64,000 bases of DNA from Pseudomonas lurida (lineage in GTDB: Bacteria; Pseudomonadota; Gammaproteobacteria; Pseudomonadales; Pseudomonadaceae): assembly GCF_002563895.1 (NCBI RefSeq), contig NZ_PDJB01000001.1:3083501-3147500 (forward strand), read 5' to 3'. The notes under the pieces are model-generated. The model searched no databases, was not told the origin of the DNA, and worked only from the letters and a program-made list of their open reading frames with translations. Made by a program: the position numbers and the translations under genes. Positions 18,076 through 26,930 of this stretch are shown here, piece after piece (the first letter of the stretch is position 1; each line of letters opens with the position of its first letter).

Positions 18076-19745
18076 TGACTGCCCTATCCCCCGTCTCCGA
18101 GCGTGCAATCATCCTGGCGCCCTTGGGCCGTGACGGCTCATTGGCGCTGGCGATGCTCAATGAGGCCGGCTACACCGGCATGATCGCCAGCAACCTGGCG
18201 ATGCTCTGCGACGCGCTTGAAGAGGGCGCGGGCCTGCTGGTGATTGCGGCCGAGGCCCTGCGCGGTGTCGACCTTGAGCCGCTGCTGGAGCACCTGCACC
18301 AGCAGCCGGCCTGGTCGGACCTGCCCATCGTATTGATGACTCACCACGGCGGCAGTGAACAGAATGGTTCCTCCCACCTCAGTGGCTTGCTGGGCAACGT
18401 GACCTTCCTGGAGCGGCCCTTCCACCCGATCACGTTGATCAGCCTGGTAAGCGCCGCGTTGCGTGGGCGCCGGCGGCAATACGATGCCCGTGACCGGCTG
18501 ATCGATCTCAGCGAAAGCGAGCTGCGCCTGCAACGCACGCTGGAAACACTTGAACAGCAAGTCGAGGAGCGCACTGCCCAACTGCGTACTAATGAAGAGG
18601 CGTTGCGCCAGTCGCAGAAAATGGAGGCGGTCGGGCAGTTGACCGGCGGCATCGCCCATGACTTCAACAACATGCTGACCGGCATCATCGGCAGCCTGGA
18701 GTTACTGCGAAGGCGTGTTGCTCGCGGCAAACTGGACGATCTCGACGGCCTGATCGACCTGGGTGTGACGTCGGCCAACCGCGCCGCTGGCCTGACGCAC
18801 CGCTTGCTGGCCTTCTCCCGTCGCCAGTCACTGGATTCCAAGCCCGTTGAGATCAACCAGCTGGTCACCTCCATGGGCGAGCTGTTGCAACGCAGCATCA
18901 ATGAAAGCATCGCCCTGGATATGCGCCTGGCCGCTGGACTGTGGACCGCCGAAGCCGACCCCAACCAACTGGAAAGCGCCCTGCTCAACCTGGTGATCAA
19001 TGCGCGCGATGCCATGCCCGGCGGCGGCAAGCTGGTGGTCGAAACCAGCAACCGCCACCTCGACAGTGTGTTTACCGCAGCCTATGGCACGTTGACGCCA
19101 GGCGATTACGTCGAACTGAGCGTCAGCGATACCGGCTGCGGTATTCCCGAACACTTGCTAACGCGCGTGTTTGACCCGTTTTTCACCACCAAGCCCATCG
19201 GCCAGGGCACCGGCCTGGGGCTGTCGATGATTTATGGCTTCGCGCGCCAGTCCCACGGGCATGTCACCATCCACAGTGAAGTCGGCATAGGCACCACGGT
19301 CAGCCTGTTCCTGCCACGCTTTGTTGGCGAACTGCACACCCAGGAGCCGCTCAACCCGACATTGCTGTCCGTCGCCAATGTGGGTGAAACCATATTGATC
19401 GTCGAGGATGACCCGGCGGTGCGGGTGCTGGTCTGTGCCGTGCTCAAAGAGTTGGGTTATGCGTTTGTCGAAGCCGGTGATGCCGACACGGCGTTGCCCA
19501 TCCTTGAGTCCGAGCAGCGCATTGACCTGTTGATCAGTGACGTCGGCCTGCCGGGCATGAACGGACGGCAGATGGCGGAAATCGGTCGCAAGATCCGGCC
19601 CGGGCTCAAGGTGTTGTTTATCACCGGGTATGCCGAACACGCGGCAGTACGGGGTGGTTTCCTGGACCCCGGCATGCAGTTGATCACCAAGCCGTTTACG
19701 TTTGATCTGTTGACGGCGAAGGTGCGGGAGATGATTCACGCGTGA
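18075..19745 (+). CDS. Hybrid sensor histidine kinase with C-terminal receiver
   Basis: A 556-aa cytoplasmic protein; no membrane helices are seen. Residues 1-130 look like a degenerate receiver-like fold (IILAPLGRDGSLALAML), then a coiled coil (150-185). The dimerisation/phosphoacceptor motif GQLTGGIAHDFNNMLTGIIG has His195. The ATPase domain has NARDAMPGGG and GIPEHLLTRVFDPFFTTK with the GTGLGLSMIYGFARQ lid. The C-terminal receiver (ILIVEDDPAVRVLV) has phosphoacceptor Asp489 in ISDVGLPGMNG and a KPF lysine. Start is GTG at 18075 overlapping the kaiC-like stop (TAGTG). The input is probably the KaiC partner, which is inference. Confidence 0.9.
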   Translation: MTALSPVSERAIILAPLGRDGSLALAMLNEAGYTGMIASNLAMLCDALEEGAGLLVIAAEALRGVDLEPLLEHLHQQPAWSDLPIVLMTHHGGSEQNGSSHLSGLLGNVTFLERPFHPITLISLVSAALRGRRRQYDARDRLIDLSESELRLQRTLETLEQQVEERTAQLRTNEEALRQSQKMEAVGQLTGGIAHDFNNMLTGIIGSLELLRRRVARGKLDDLDGLIDLGVTSANRAAGLTHRLLAFSRRQSLDSKPVEINQLVTSMGELLQRSINESIALDMRLAAGLWTAEADPNQLESALLNLVINARDAMPGGGKLVVETSNRHLDSVFTAAYGTLTPGDYVELSVSDTGCGIPEHLLTRVFDPFFTTKPIGQGTGLGLSMIYGFARQSHGHVTIHSEVGIGTTVSLFLPRFVGELHTQEPLNPTLLSVANVGETILIVEDDPAVRVLVCAVLKELGYAFVEAGDADTALPILESEQRIDLLISDVGLPGMNGRQMAEIGRKIRPGLKVLFITGYAEHAAVRGGFLDPGMQLITKPFTFDLLTAKVREMIHA

Positions 19746-19887
19746 GCTAGCTGCCGAAAAGCGCTGACATATTGAACAGCTGGGGGGACTGGAACCGTAA
19801 CACCCCGGGGGGACACGAAGGTTTACACCGACGCGCATGAAAATTCGCTGAGGTTAGCCTGAAATTACCTTACGAGTCCGTTCAACC

Positions 19888-22800
19888 ATGATTCCTTCCA
19901 GCCACGTCACCGCCCGGCGTCAACTGCCGCTGACCGCCGAATTCAAAACCCCGATCGTCAACCGAACACAATCCGCGGAGCACGACAGCAGCACTGTCAT
20001 CAGGCCAGAGCCCTCGGATGGCGACGCGCGGGCCAAAGGCGACAGTGAGTTGGCCGGCCTTGTAGCGCAAGCGCTGCACCTGGGAGCCCGTACCGGTCGA
20101 CTGGGTGATATCGACCACATCCCCCCTGCTTCTGCCTTCGGCCAGTGGTGGTCACACCTGCACGGTGTGATGAACAATCCACATTTCGTCAGGTGGGCGG
20201 CTGACCAGAAGATTGATCGGTCTAAAGCGATAGAGATCAACCCCAGCGAAAACTACATCACCGCCATGGTCGACGGTCAGCGCAAGACATTTTCGGGCTT
20301 CGACCATGGCCACGCCTGGACCTCGATGATGGCGCCCATCATGCAGGCGGCCAAAGCGCTGACCACTGGCTCTGGGTCTGGCTATATCTATGGCGCGTCA
20401 AACACGACATGGGCGCCTTACCAGGCGGTCGCGGGCTTTTATGGCGAGCCCATCATCGGGCAAACCAGGGAATCTGCCGAGGCGCGTGCCACCGAACTCG
20501 AACGCGCCAAGGCCTTCGGCCCCAGCTCACGTGCGCCTGAGCGATCCGACGAGGCTCTGCAGGATGCAAAGGCCAAGCTGGCCACTATCCACGACCAAAC
20601 CACCGCCGCGTTGGCGCTGATCGATATCGTCCTGGCGGTCGACGAGTTGTCCGAGGGGCTCGTCTACCGCACGACAAAGGACCCCCTTGACAGCCTGTAC
20701 CTGTCACCGTCGTACGTTGAAGAGAAGATAGAGCAACTTATCCGCGAGAAAATGGGCAGCGTCAGCCTCCCACTGCATGCCGATTCGCCCTTCCAGCGGT
20801 TGCAAACACGCCCAACGGTCAGCCTCCACACCTACATCAGCGACAACGGCTGGGAGGTGCCCAGGCGCCGCGATGAATTATTCAACCTCGGCCGCATTCT
20901 GACTACCCCGCCACTTTCACTGCTTCCTCACGGAAACCTAGGCGGAGCGTTGTCCTGGCCTGTCCCACTGAATGATGACGATCGGTACAACGTGAGAAAT
21001 GCCTTGCGCCAAAACACCGTGGGTCTGGGTGAGCTGCAACATTATGACGAAAACAAAGGTGTGCTGGGATACCTGACACACAACCAGTCGTTCGCGCCAC
21101 ACGAACTGCATGATCCGACTCGGTTTATTCAAACCTTGCTTGCTACACCGAAGGCCCAGGCACTGGGTAAGGCACTGCAGGAAAAGTTCGATGGCGTATC
21201 GACTTCGCAGAGCAACAACGACTGGACCTTGGGCGCCTTGGGCGCCACGCTTGATAAGGAATCCGAAGCCGCAAACACCTCCGCTCCCGCCAGGACCGGC
21301 ATCGCCGGGTTTGATATGGCCCGTTACGAACACTGGGGCCAGCATCCCTCCGTCGTGGTGGCAGGCCTGGTCAGCCACCTGATTGCAAAAGGCCGCGCCA
21401 GCGCCGAGCTCGCACCTATTGCGGCCCATGTACTGTTGTCTCGCAGGGCGCCAGCCTTCCTGGTCAAGGATATGCCCGAAAGAATCACCTACGGGTCCCA
21501 TAGCTGGGTGAGCTTGTGCACTGCGGTGGCGTGCCTGGAGAGCCAGGCGCCGGGTGCCACTGCGCACATGAACTACGCAGACATCATGCGACGGTCTGAA
21601 CTGGCCCCCGTGACCGAACAGGCGCGGCAGGTGGAGCAAAGCGCTCAACAGGATGCGCTCAAAGACTGGGGGGTTGCCCAGGGCATCATCCCGCTTGATA
21701 CGCTGGACGCCTACACAGACGCGCAGATGCGGCGTGTCTTCAGTGCATTCAACGCTCAGGTGTCGGCGCTGCGCGAGGCCTCGCAGGTGCAGTCGACAGC
21801 GATGCCCGAGCGCCAGAAGATGGCGCTCGAAGCGCTCAAGGATGCCTTTGGAAATCTGCCGTTCGAGAATAAGTGCCTGACACCCTTCGTTGAGAATCGC
21901 GACTTTCCCGGACCGTACTCGGTGTTGGATCTTTACCTGAAGGGTGAACTCAGAGGAACACAATGGACGTCGTCGTCCGCCGAGGTGGACATCAGGCGTA
22001 TAGCCGCCAACGCAGGCAAACTCCCAGATGTGAACGAGATGTTTCACACCCAGCTCTACACGTATTTTTCCTCGGCGGAGCAGTCGGCGGGCACGCAAGT
22101 CAAGCACCTGATAGCAGCGCTGCCGCTTGAGGATAGAAAAAACCTTGAGTACGGGAAAATCACCCTGCTCAAGGAACACAGGCTACCGAGCATTCACTAT
22201 CGCGCGAGACCTAGCGAAGCGTGGAAAGTACCTGGCAGCCTATTGGTTAAAGCCCAATTGGGTGGCAACGTCAACCTGTATGAAATCAGCACGAAAGCAA
22301 ACAGTGTTCACAAACGCAATGAATTAATCGACCATCCAATAGGGCGTGGCGATCTAATGGATATTTACGTCCATAAGATGCTCTTGGACGTTGAACCTGC
22401 CGGTAGTTATTCATCCAACATCGCAGGGGAAAAACGCCCAAGGGGCACGCCAGACAGCTTCACCAGCGAGAGGACCCGGTACATTGCCGACGCCTTGGTG
22501 CAAGATCTCGGCATCCGGGCGCTCGAGGATGAGGCCAGGGGCATCACAACCTTTGACACTGAAGTCCCGTTCTACAAAAAAGCCCGCGAGTTCATGCTCG
22601 ACCTCATTCCCCTGCGCTCGGCGATCCAGAACTTTCGCGCCGGTAACATTGGCGATGGCATGGTTGACTTGGCCTTCGACGCGTTCGGTTTTGCCGTCGG
22701 CATAGGCACGGCCGCTAGAGGCGCCAGAGCCGTTCAAGCGGGCGCATCAACCCTGAATAGATTGACTCGCGGGGCAAAAATCGTCGGACGTGGCGCCCTT

Positions 22801-24630
22801 GGCAGCCTCAACCCGGTAGAGGGTTGGGTGGACCTGGCCCGGGGTGGCACACAGTTGATCAAGCGCGGTGCCCGTCCTGCGCTGTCGGCAGGCGCCAGCG
22901 CCGTCAACACGCTCAAGGGCGCCGGTCACTATGACCTGCTCAAGGCGGCGAGCAAACACTACGACGCCGTCGCTACGGGCACCTACAAGCGTGCAGAAGA
23001 TACTCTGGAAGCCGCTGCAGTGCTCAGGCATGGGAAATGGTACCGCTACGATCCAGCCTCGCGCCTAGCGTTCGGCACGGCGCTCAATGACTTCGTACCG
23101 TCCATGGGGGGCACCTCCCCCGCCTTTGGAGACTGGGCGGTGGGTCAACGGGTATTAACGGACAGTGAAAAAGCCATCAAGGCCCGATGGGACGCGGCGG
23201 TCAAACGTTCCAAATTTGGCGTGGGAAAGTTTGAATTTGAAGCAGCGTATTACAGTACCAATCCGCCGAAAGACTTGATCAGCAAAACCAAAAATCTGAC
23301 AGCGATGGAATTGATGGCTTTGGCGCAAGGCAACGATACCCCTGCAGGCGTCATGGGGACGCTCGTCAGGCAATACGACAGCTTGGCCTTTAAGCAAGGG
23401 AAGAAAACGGCGGCCCAGTTTATCGACGCTATCGACCCTGATTTCGGAACGGTATTTCCACTGCCGCAGACCGTTTATCTCAGTTCGACAGCGCAGTTTT
23501 CTGATGGCCAGTGTGCGGCCCTGTCACGGGCCCTTGCTACCGCCGTCGAGCAAGGCAAAGAGAAAACACTGATTAATAACCTGTTCAAGGCCGCTGCCCG
23601 CCCTGATACGGCAGAAGCCAGAGCGTTCATGCGCACCCTCAGTCGCCTTCAAGCCTTTACCGGGGGAGAAAGTACCTTTCATGCGCAGAAAGTCTTGCGC
23701 CAGGTGACCCCTCAGGACATGGTCCGGGAGCTTTCGCGCTCGACTGTCACCCAATCCGTGATGATCGACTCGCCGGGGCATGCGATGGCGGCAGGCGTTG
23801 TAGTGGATGGCGCCCACAAAAAATACTACTTCTATGACCCCAACGCGGGCGTTGCTTTCTTTCCAACCGCCGAGGCAATGGAGGCAGGCCTGACCAGGCT
23901 ATTCAGTGACAAACGTCTGCAGGGTCAGTACAGAACGCATGCCACTCATCCCAAACGCTTGGAATTCAAGATTTTTGACCACGACGATGAGTGGAGAAAA
24001 CTGGCTAGCATCGATGAAGGGAGCTTTAAAACACTCTTTGACGTCCCCCTTCACGAGCGCGCGGTTGCCAGCATGTCCCATGAACGCTTGAAGGTGAGCT
24101 GGGAAACCTTGCAAAAAGCCCCGGGCAACCAAGGTTTAAACTGCTATCAGGCTTCGGTCCATGTGGCCCAGGCGGAACATAACCTCACACCTGAAGCCGT
24201 CAATGCCGTCAAAGCGGCTACGAAGAATGGAGGCCCGACCAGTTATACACCGCGTTATCTGGAGTTGATGGGGATCACACCCGACCACCTCAGAACCACC
24301 TTCGATGCTGCGCAGATCAAGGAGTCCGGGTTTCTCAACTTCAAGCATGGCAATGAGGGTGGAGCGTTCGGCCACACTGTTTACCTTCAGAAAACCGACA
24401 CTCATCAATTATACCTGTTCAACACCAACAGCCCTGACCTGGACGTCGCCATGATCAAGAATGGCAAGCCAATAGAGACAAGCGGTGGAATGACGGTCTT
24501 CCATCTCGATGACGCGGGTCAGAGAGGCCTGCAGAATTTTCTGGATGGGATCGCCGTTGGAAAGGATTGGCAGTTTGTCTACACACCCGTGAGCACCGTC
24601 ACGGCTAACGTACAGGGCCTGACGCATTGA
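19888..24630 (+). CDS. Giant toxin-like protein with C58-type cysteine protease signature and a second C-terminal Cys-His-Asn unit
   Basis: A 1580-aa protein with no Sec signal. An N-terminal region of about 210 residues (FGQWWSHLHGVMNNPHFVRW) is unique to this copy. A central region of about 900 residues is shared with the broken paralog at 31533-35141. Residues about 905-1050 hold an Ala/Gly-rich, partly hydrophobic stretch (IPLRSAIQNFRAGNIGDGM, FDAFGFAVGIGTAARGA) like the membrane-insertion regions of large bacterial toxins. A YopT/AvrPphB-like triad follows: Cys1209 (DGQCAAL), His1298 (PGHAMAAGV), Asp1317 (YYFYDPNAG). A second Cys1419 (GLNCYQAS), His1496 (GAFGHTVYLQ), Asn1512 (LYLFNTNS) arrangement follows. 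Codons are visibly more A/T-rich than in neighbouring genes, suggesting transfer. No secretion gene or immunity gene is adjacent. The ribosome site is weak. Target and export route are unknown; toxin is inference. Confidence 0.72.
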   Translation: MIPSSHVTARRQLPLTAEFKTPIVNRTQSAEHDSSTVIRPEPSDGDARAKGDSELAGLVAQALHLGARTGRLGDIDHIPPASAFGQWWSHLHGVMNNPHFVRWAADQKIDRSKAIEINPSENYITAMVDGQRKTFSGFDHGHAWTSMMAPIMQAAKALTTGSGSGYIYGASNTTWAPYQAVAGFYGEPIIGQTRESAEARATELERAKAFGPSSRAPERSDEALQDAKAKLATIHDQTTAALALIDIVLAVDELSEGLVYRTTKDPLDSLYLSPSYVEEKIEQLIREKMGSVSLPLHADSPFQRLQTRPTVSLHTYISDNGWEVPRRRDELFNLGRILTTPPLSLLPHGNLGGALSWPVPLNDDDRYNVRNALRQNTVGLGELQHYDENKGVLGYLTHNQSFAPHELHDPTRFIQTLLATPKAQALGKALQEKFDGVSTSQSNNDWTLGALGATLDKESEAANTSAPARTGIAGFDMARYEHWGQHPSVVVAGLVSHLIAKGRASAELAPIAAHVLLSRRAPAFLVKDMPERITYGSHSWVSLCTAVACLESQAPGATAHMNYADIMRRSELAPVTEQARQVEQSAQQDALKDWGVAQGIIPLDTLDAYTDAQMRRVFSAFNAQVSALREASQVQSTAMPERQKMALEALKDAFGNLPFENKCLTPFVENRDFPGPYSVLDLYLKGELRGTQWTSSSAEVDIRRIAANAGKLPDVNEMFHTQLYTYFSSAEQSAGTQVKHLIAALPLEDRKNLEYGKITLLKEHRLPSIHYRARPSEAWKVPGSLLVKAQLGGNVNLYEISTKANSVHKRNELIDHPIGRGDLMDIYVHKMLLDVEPAGSYSSNIAGEKRPRGTPDSFTSERTRYIADALVQDLGIRALEDEARGITTFDTEVPFYKKAREFMLDLIPLRSAIQNFRAGNIGDGMVDLAFDAFGFAVGIGTAARGARAVQAGASTLNRLTRGAKIVGRGALGSLNPVEGWVDLARGGTQLIKRGARPALSAGASAVNTLKGAGHYDLLKAASKHYDAVATGTYKRAEDTLEAAAVLRHGKWYRYDPASRLAFGTALNDFVPSMGGTSPAFGDWAVGQRVLTDSEKAIKARWDAAVKRSKFGVGKFEFEAAYYSTNPPKDLISKTKNLTAMELMALAQGNDTPAGVMGTLVRQYDSLAFKQGKKTAAQFIDAIDPDFGTVFPLPQTVYLSSTAQFSDGQCAALSRALATAVEQGKEKTLINNLFKAAARPDTAEARAFMRTLSRLQAFTGGESTFHAQKVLRQVTPQDMVRELSRSTVTQSVMIDSPGHAMAAGVVVDGAHKKYYFYDPNAGVAFFPTAEAMEAGLTRLFSDKRLQGQYRTHATHPKRLEFKIFDHDDEWRKLASIDEGSFKTLFDVPLHERAVASMSHERLKVSWETLQKAPGNQGLNCYQASVHVAQAEHNLTPEAVNAVKAATKNGGPTSYTPRYLELMGITPDHLRTTFDAAQIKESGFLNFKHGNEGGAFGHTVYLQKTDTHQLYLFNTNSPDLDVAMIKNGKPIETSGGMTVFHLDDAGQRGLQNFLDGIAVGKDWQFVYTPVSTVTANVQGLTH

Positions 24631-24681
24631 TCAGGTAGAAACGGCGGCAGCGCGTATGTCGACGCCGCCGCTAACTTCACT

Positions 24682-25059
24682 TCACGCCAACAACCGCTGG
24701 ATATGCTCTTGCAGCGTATCCAGGTCGAACGGCTTGGCCAGGATCGGCGCGTTTCGCGTGATCGGGCTGTTGCAGTCGAGGATTTCCTGCGGATAACCAC
24801 TGATAAAGATGACCTTCAACTCGGGGCGCAACTTGATCGCCGGTTCGGCGATCTGCACGCCGGAGATCCCGCCCGGCAGGCGGTAGTCAGTGACCATCAG
24901 GTCCAGGTGCGGCTTGGTGGCGAGGATTTCGAAGGCCTGCTCGCCATCGATTGCCTTCAACACCCGGTAGCCCAGCCCGGCCAGGTATTCACCCAGCACA
25001 AACATAATGGATTCGTCGTCTTCGACGATCAGTACGACGTCTTGTGCATCTTCACTCAT
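24682..25059 (-). CDS. Single-domain response regulator (receiver only)
   Basis: A 125-aa CheY-like receiver with no output domain. The acidic pocket EDDES, phosphoacceptor Asp58 (MVTDYRLPGG), the SGYP threonine/serine position and Lys109 (LAKPFD) are all in place. It is the last gene of a minus-strand series that begins with the giant kinase at 31255, separated from the REC-kinase by 78 bases. The sequence type matches the FixJ/CheY-like receivers that pair with hybrid kinases of this cluster. Its 3' end converges on the toxin-like gene with a 51-base gap holding a GC-rich palindrome but no T run. Confidence 0.9.
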   Translation of the reverse strand: MSEDAQDVVLIVEDDESIMFVLGEYLAGLGYRVLKAIDGEQAFEILATKPHLDLMVTDYRLPGGISGVQIAEPAIKLRPELKVIFISGYPQEILDCNSPITRNAPILAKPFDLDTLQEHIQRLLA

Positions 25060-25137
25060 GGGAAGCCTTTGTCAGGTCATTTGCTGCAATTACGACCATA
25101 GGGTCATGCAGAGGTTGCGTCGAGGTGACGATTGATT

Positions 25138-26331
25138 TCACGCCGGCGCGTCCAGGGGCAGGCACACGCGAAACAGGGCGCCCTCGCCTATCTGGCTTTC
25201 GACCTCGATGGAGCCGCCATGAGCCGCGACGATCTGCTCGGAAATAAACAGGCCGAGGCCAAGACCCGCCGCCACCTGGCTGGCCGAGACCCGCTCGAAC
25301 TGCTGGAAAATACGCTTCTGGTTCTCTTCGCTGATACCGATCCCCCGGTCACGCACTTCAACCCGCGCTTCTCCATGCGCGGTATACACGCGCACGTCCA
25401 CAGGGCTCTTGGCCCCGTAGCGCAGGGCATTGGTGAGCAGATTGGTCACGACCTGCTCGATGCGGAATTCATCCCAGTTGCCCTCGACCGGCCCTTCAGC
25501 GCTCAGTTGCATGGACGAGTCGGCGGCCGCCACTTGCGGGGCGAAGTTTTCCACCAGGTTGCGCACCAGTTGCGTAAGGTCAAAGCGCGCCGGGCGAATG
25601 GACAGCTTGCCCGTGCGGATACGCGACACGTCGAGCATGTCTTCGATCAAACGGATCAGGCTCTGGATCTGGCGCTCGTCGCGATCGACCATGGCGTGCA
25701 TCTTGTCCAGGGTGAATGCGGCGGCGTTGTCCCGGGCCAGGTGCATCTTGCGCAGCTGTGTCTCTAGGATCAGCCCATTGAGGGGCGTGCGCACTTCATG
25801 GGCGACGATCGACATGAAGTCGTCACGCATGCGCACGGCCTGCTCCAGCTCAGCCTGGGTAGCCTGCAGGCGCGTCAGCAGCAACTCCTGCTCGCGACGG
25901 CTACGCTCCAGGGCTTCGACCTGCTGCTTCATGGCCTTGCTCTGGCGATACAGATCGACGAACACATTGACCTTGCTCTTCACCGCATGGATATCCAGCG
26001 GCTTGTGCAGAAAGTCCACGGCACCGCTTTCGTAACCCTTGAAGGCGTAATTGAGCTCGCGGCCGGCGGCACTGACGAACACAATCGGGATGTTCTTGGT
26101 TTTCTCGGTACCGCGCATTAATTCGGCCAGCTCGAACCCGTTCATGCCGGGCATCTGCACGTCGAGAATCGCCATGGCGAATTCGTGCTCCAGCAACAGG
26201 GACAAGGCCTCGTCGGCGCTCAATGCCTTGAATACCTGGCGGTCCTCGCGCTTGATCAGCGCTTCGAGGGCCAGCAGGTTTTCCGGCAGATCGTCGACGA
26301 TCAGCAGTTTGGCCTGGACAGTACTTAACAT
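25138..26331 (-). CDS. Receiver-histidine kinase (REC-HisKA-HATPase)
   Basis: A 397-aa soluble protein. The N-terminal receiver has Asp57 (AILDVQMPGMNGFEL) and Lys110 (FLHKPLD). A coiled coil (130-168) leads to the phosphoacceptor helix DDFMSIVAHEVRTPLNG with His178. The ATPase domain has LLTNALRYGAKS, VRDRGIGISEENQKRIFQQF and GLGLGLFISEQIV. The 5' end overlaps the CheB-like gene by seven bases, so these are co-translated. The order receiver then kinase suggests it is switched by phosphorylation from the giant kinase encoded upstream in the same operon, which is inference from context. Confidence 0.92.
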   Translation of the reverse strand: MLSTVQAKLLIVDDLPENLLALEALIKREDRQVFKALSADEALSLLLEHEFAMAILDVQMPGMNGFELAELMRGTEKTKNIPIVFVSAAGRELNYAFKGYESGAVDFLHKPLDIHAVKSKVNVFVDLYRQSKAMKQQVEALERSRREQELLLTRLQATQAELEQAVRMRDDFMSIVAHEVRTPLNGLILETQLRKMHLARDNAAAFTLDKMHAMVDRDERQIQSLIRLIEDMLDVSRIRTGKLSIRPARFDLTQLVRNLVENFAPQVAAADSSMQLSAEGPVEGNWDEFRIEQVVTNLLTNALRYGAKSPVDVRVYTAHGEARVEVRDRGIGISEENQKRIFQQFERVSASQVAAGLGLGLFISEQIVAAHGGSIEVESQIGEGALFRVCLPLDAPA

Positions 26332-26930
26332 GGGGAATATTCCAGGGAAGCCAGCAATGAGCCAATGCGGCTCAACGTCAGAATGTGGTCGGGTGTATGC
26401 AGCGCCAGCGCTGCGCGTGGCATGACGGCAACACGTGCTTCAGAGGGCTCTTGCACCACGGTGGTCCCGCCTTGTTGCTTGACGTGGGCCAGCCCGCGGG
26501 CGCCATCCTGGTTGGCACCGGTCAACAGAATGGCAAGCAGGCCTTTGCCATAGGTATCGGCGGCAGAAACAAACAGGAAATCAATTGCCGGCCGCGAGTG
26601 GTGCACACGGTCTTCCTGGCTCAGCGACAGGCTGCGATCATGCTCCACCGACAGGTGATAACCGGGGCCGGCGAAATACAGGGTGCCGGGCTTGAGCACT
26701 TCCTTGTCGCGCGCTTCAACCACCGGCATGGCGACACGCCGGTCAAACACCTCGGCCAATTGGCTGCGACGCTCGTCCGGCAAGTGCAGTACGGTGATGA
26801 TTGGCAAGCCGAAGTCTGCGGGCAACTGAGCGAATATCGTCAGCAACGCCTCCACGCCACCGGCGGATGCGCCGATGACGATAGCTTCTATGCCCCGGAC
26901 CGATGCCGGGCTGGCAGCCGCTTGATTCAT
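26325..26930 (-). CDS. CheB-type methylesterase domain protein without receiver
   Basis: A 201-aa stand-alone CheB catalytic domain. The serine-hydrolase triad is visible: Ser22 in IVIGASAGGVEALL, His49 in ITVLHLPDERRS, and Asp142 in LTGANQDGARGLAHV. The N-terminal receiver of chemotaxis CheB is missing. It overlaps cheR upstream by four bases (ATGA) and the REC-kinase downstream by seven. No chemoreceptor, CheA or CheW is nearby, so this is not a classical chemotaxis operon. CheB/CheR domains linked to hybrid kinases occur in stress-signalling systems, and the esterase may act on glutamyl methyl esters of the giant kinase coiled coil. Confidence 0.92.
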   Translation of the reverse strand: MNQAAASPASVRGIEAIVIGASAGGVEALLTIFAQLPADFGLPIITVLHLPDERRSQLAEVFDRRVAMPVVEARDKEVLKPGTLYFAGPGYHLSVEHDRSLSLSQEDRVHHSRPAIDFLFVSAADTYGKGLLAILLTGANQDGARGLAHVKQQGGTTVVQEPSEARVAVMPRAALALHTPDHILTLSRIGSLLASLEYSPC

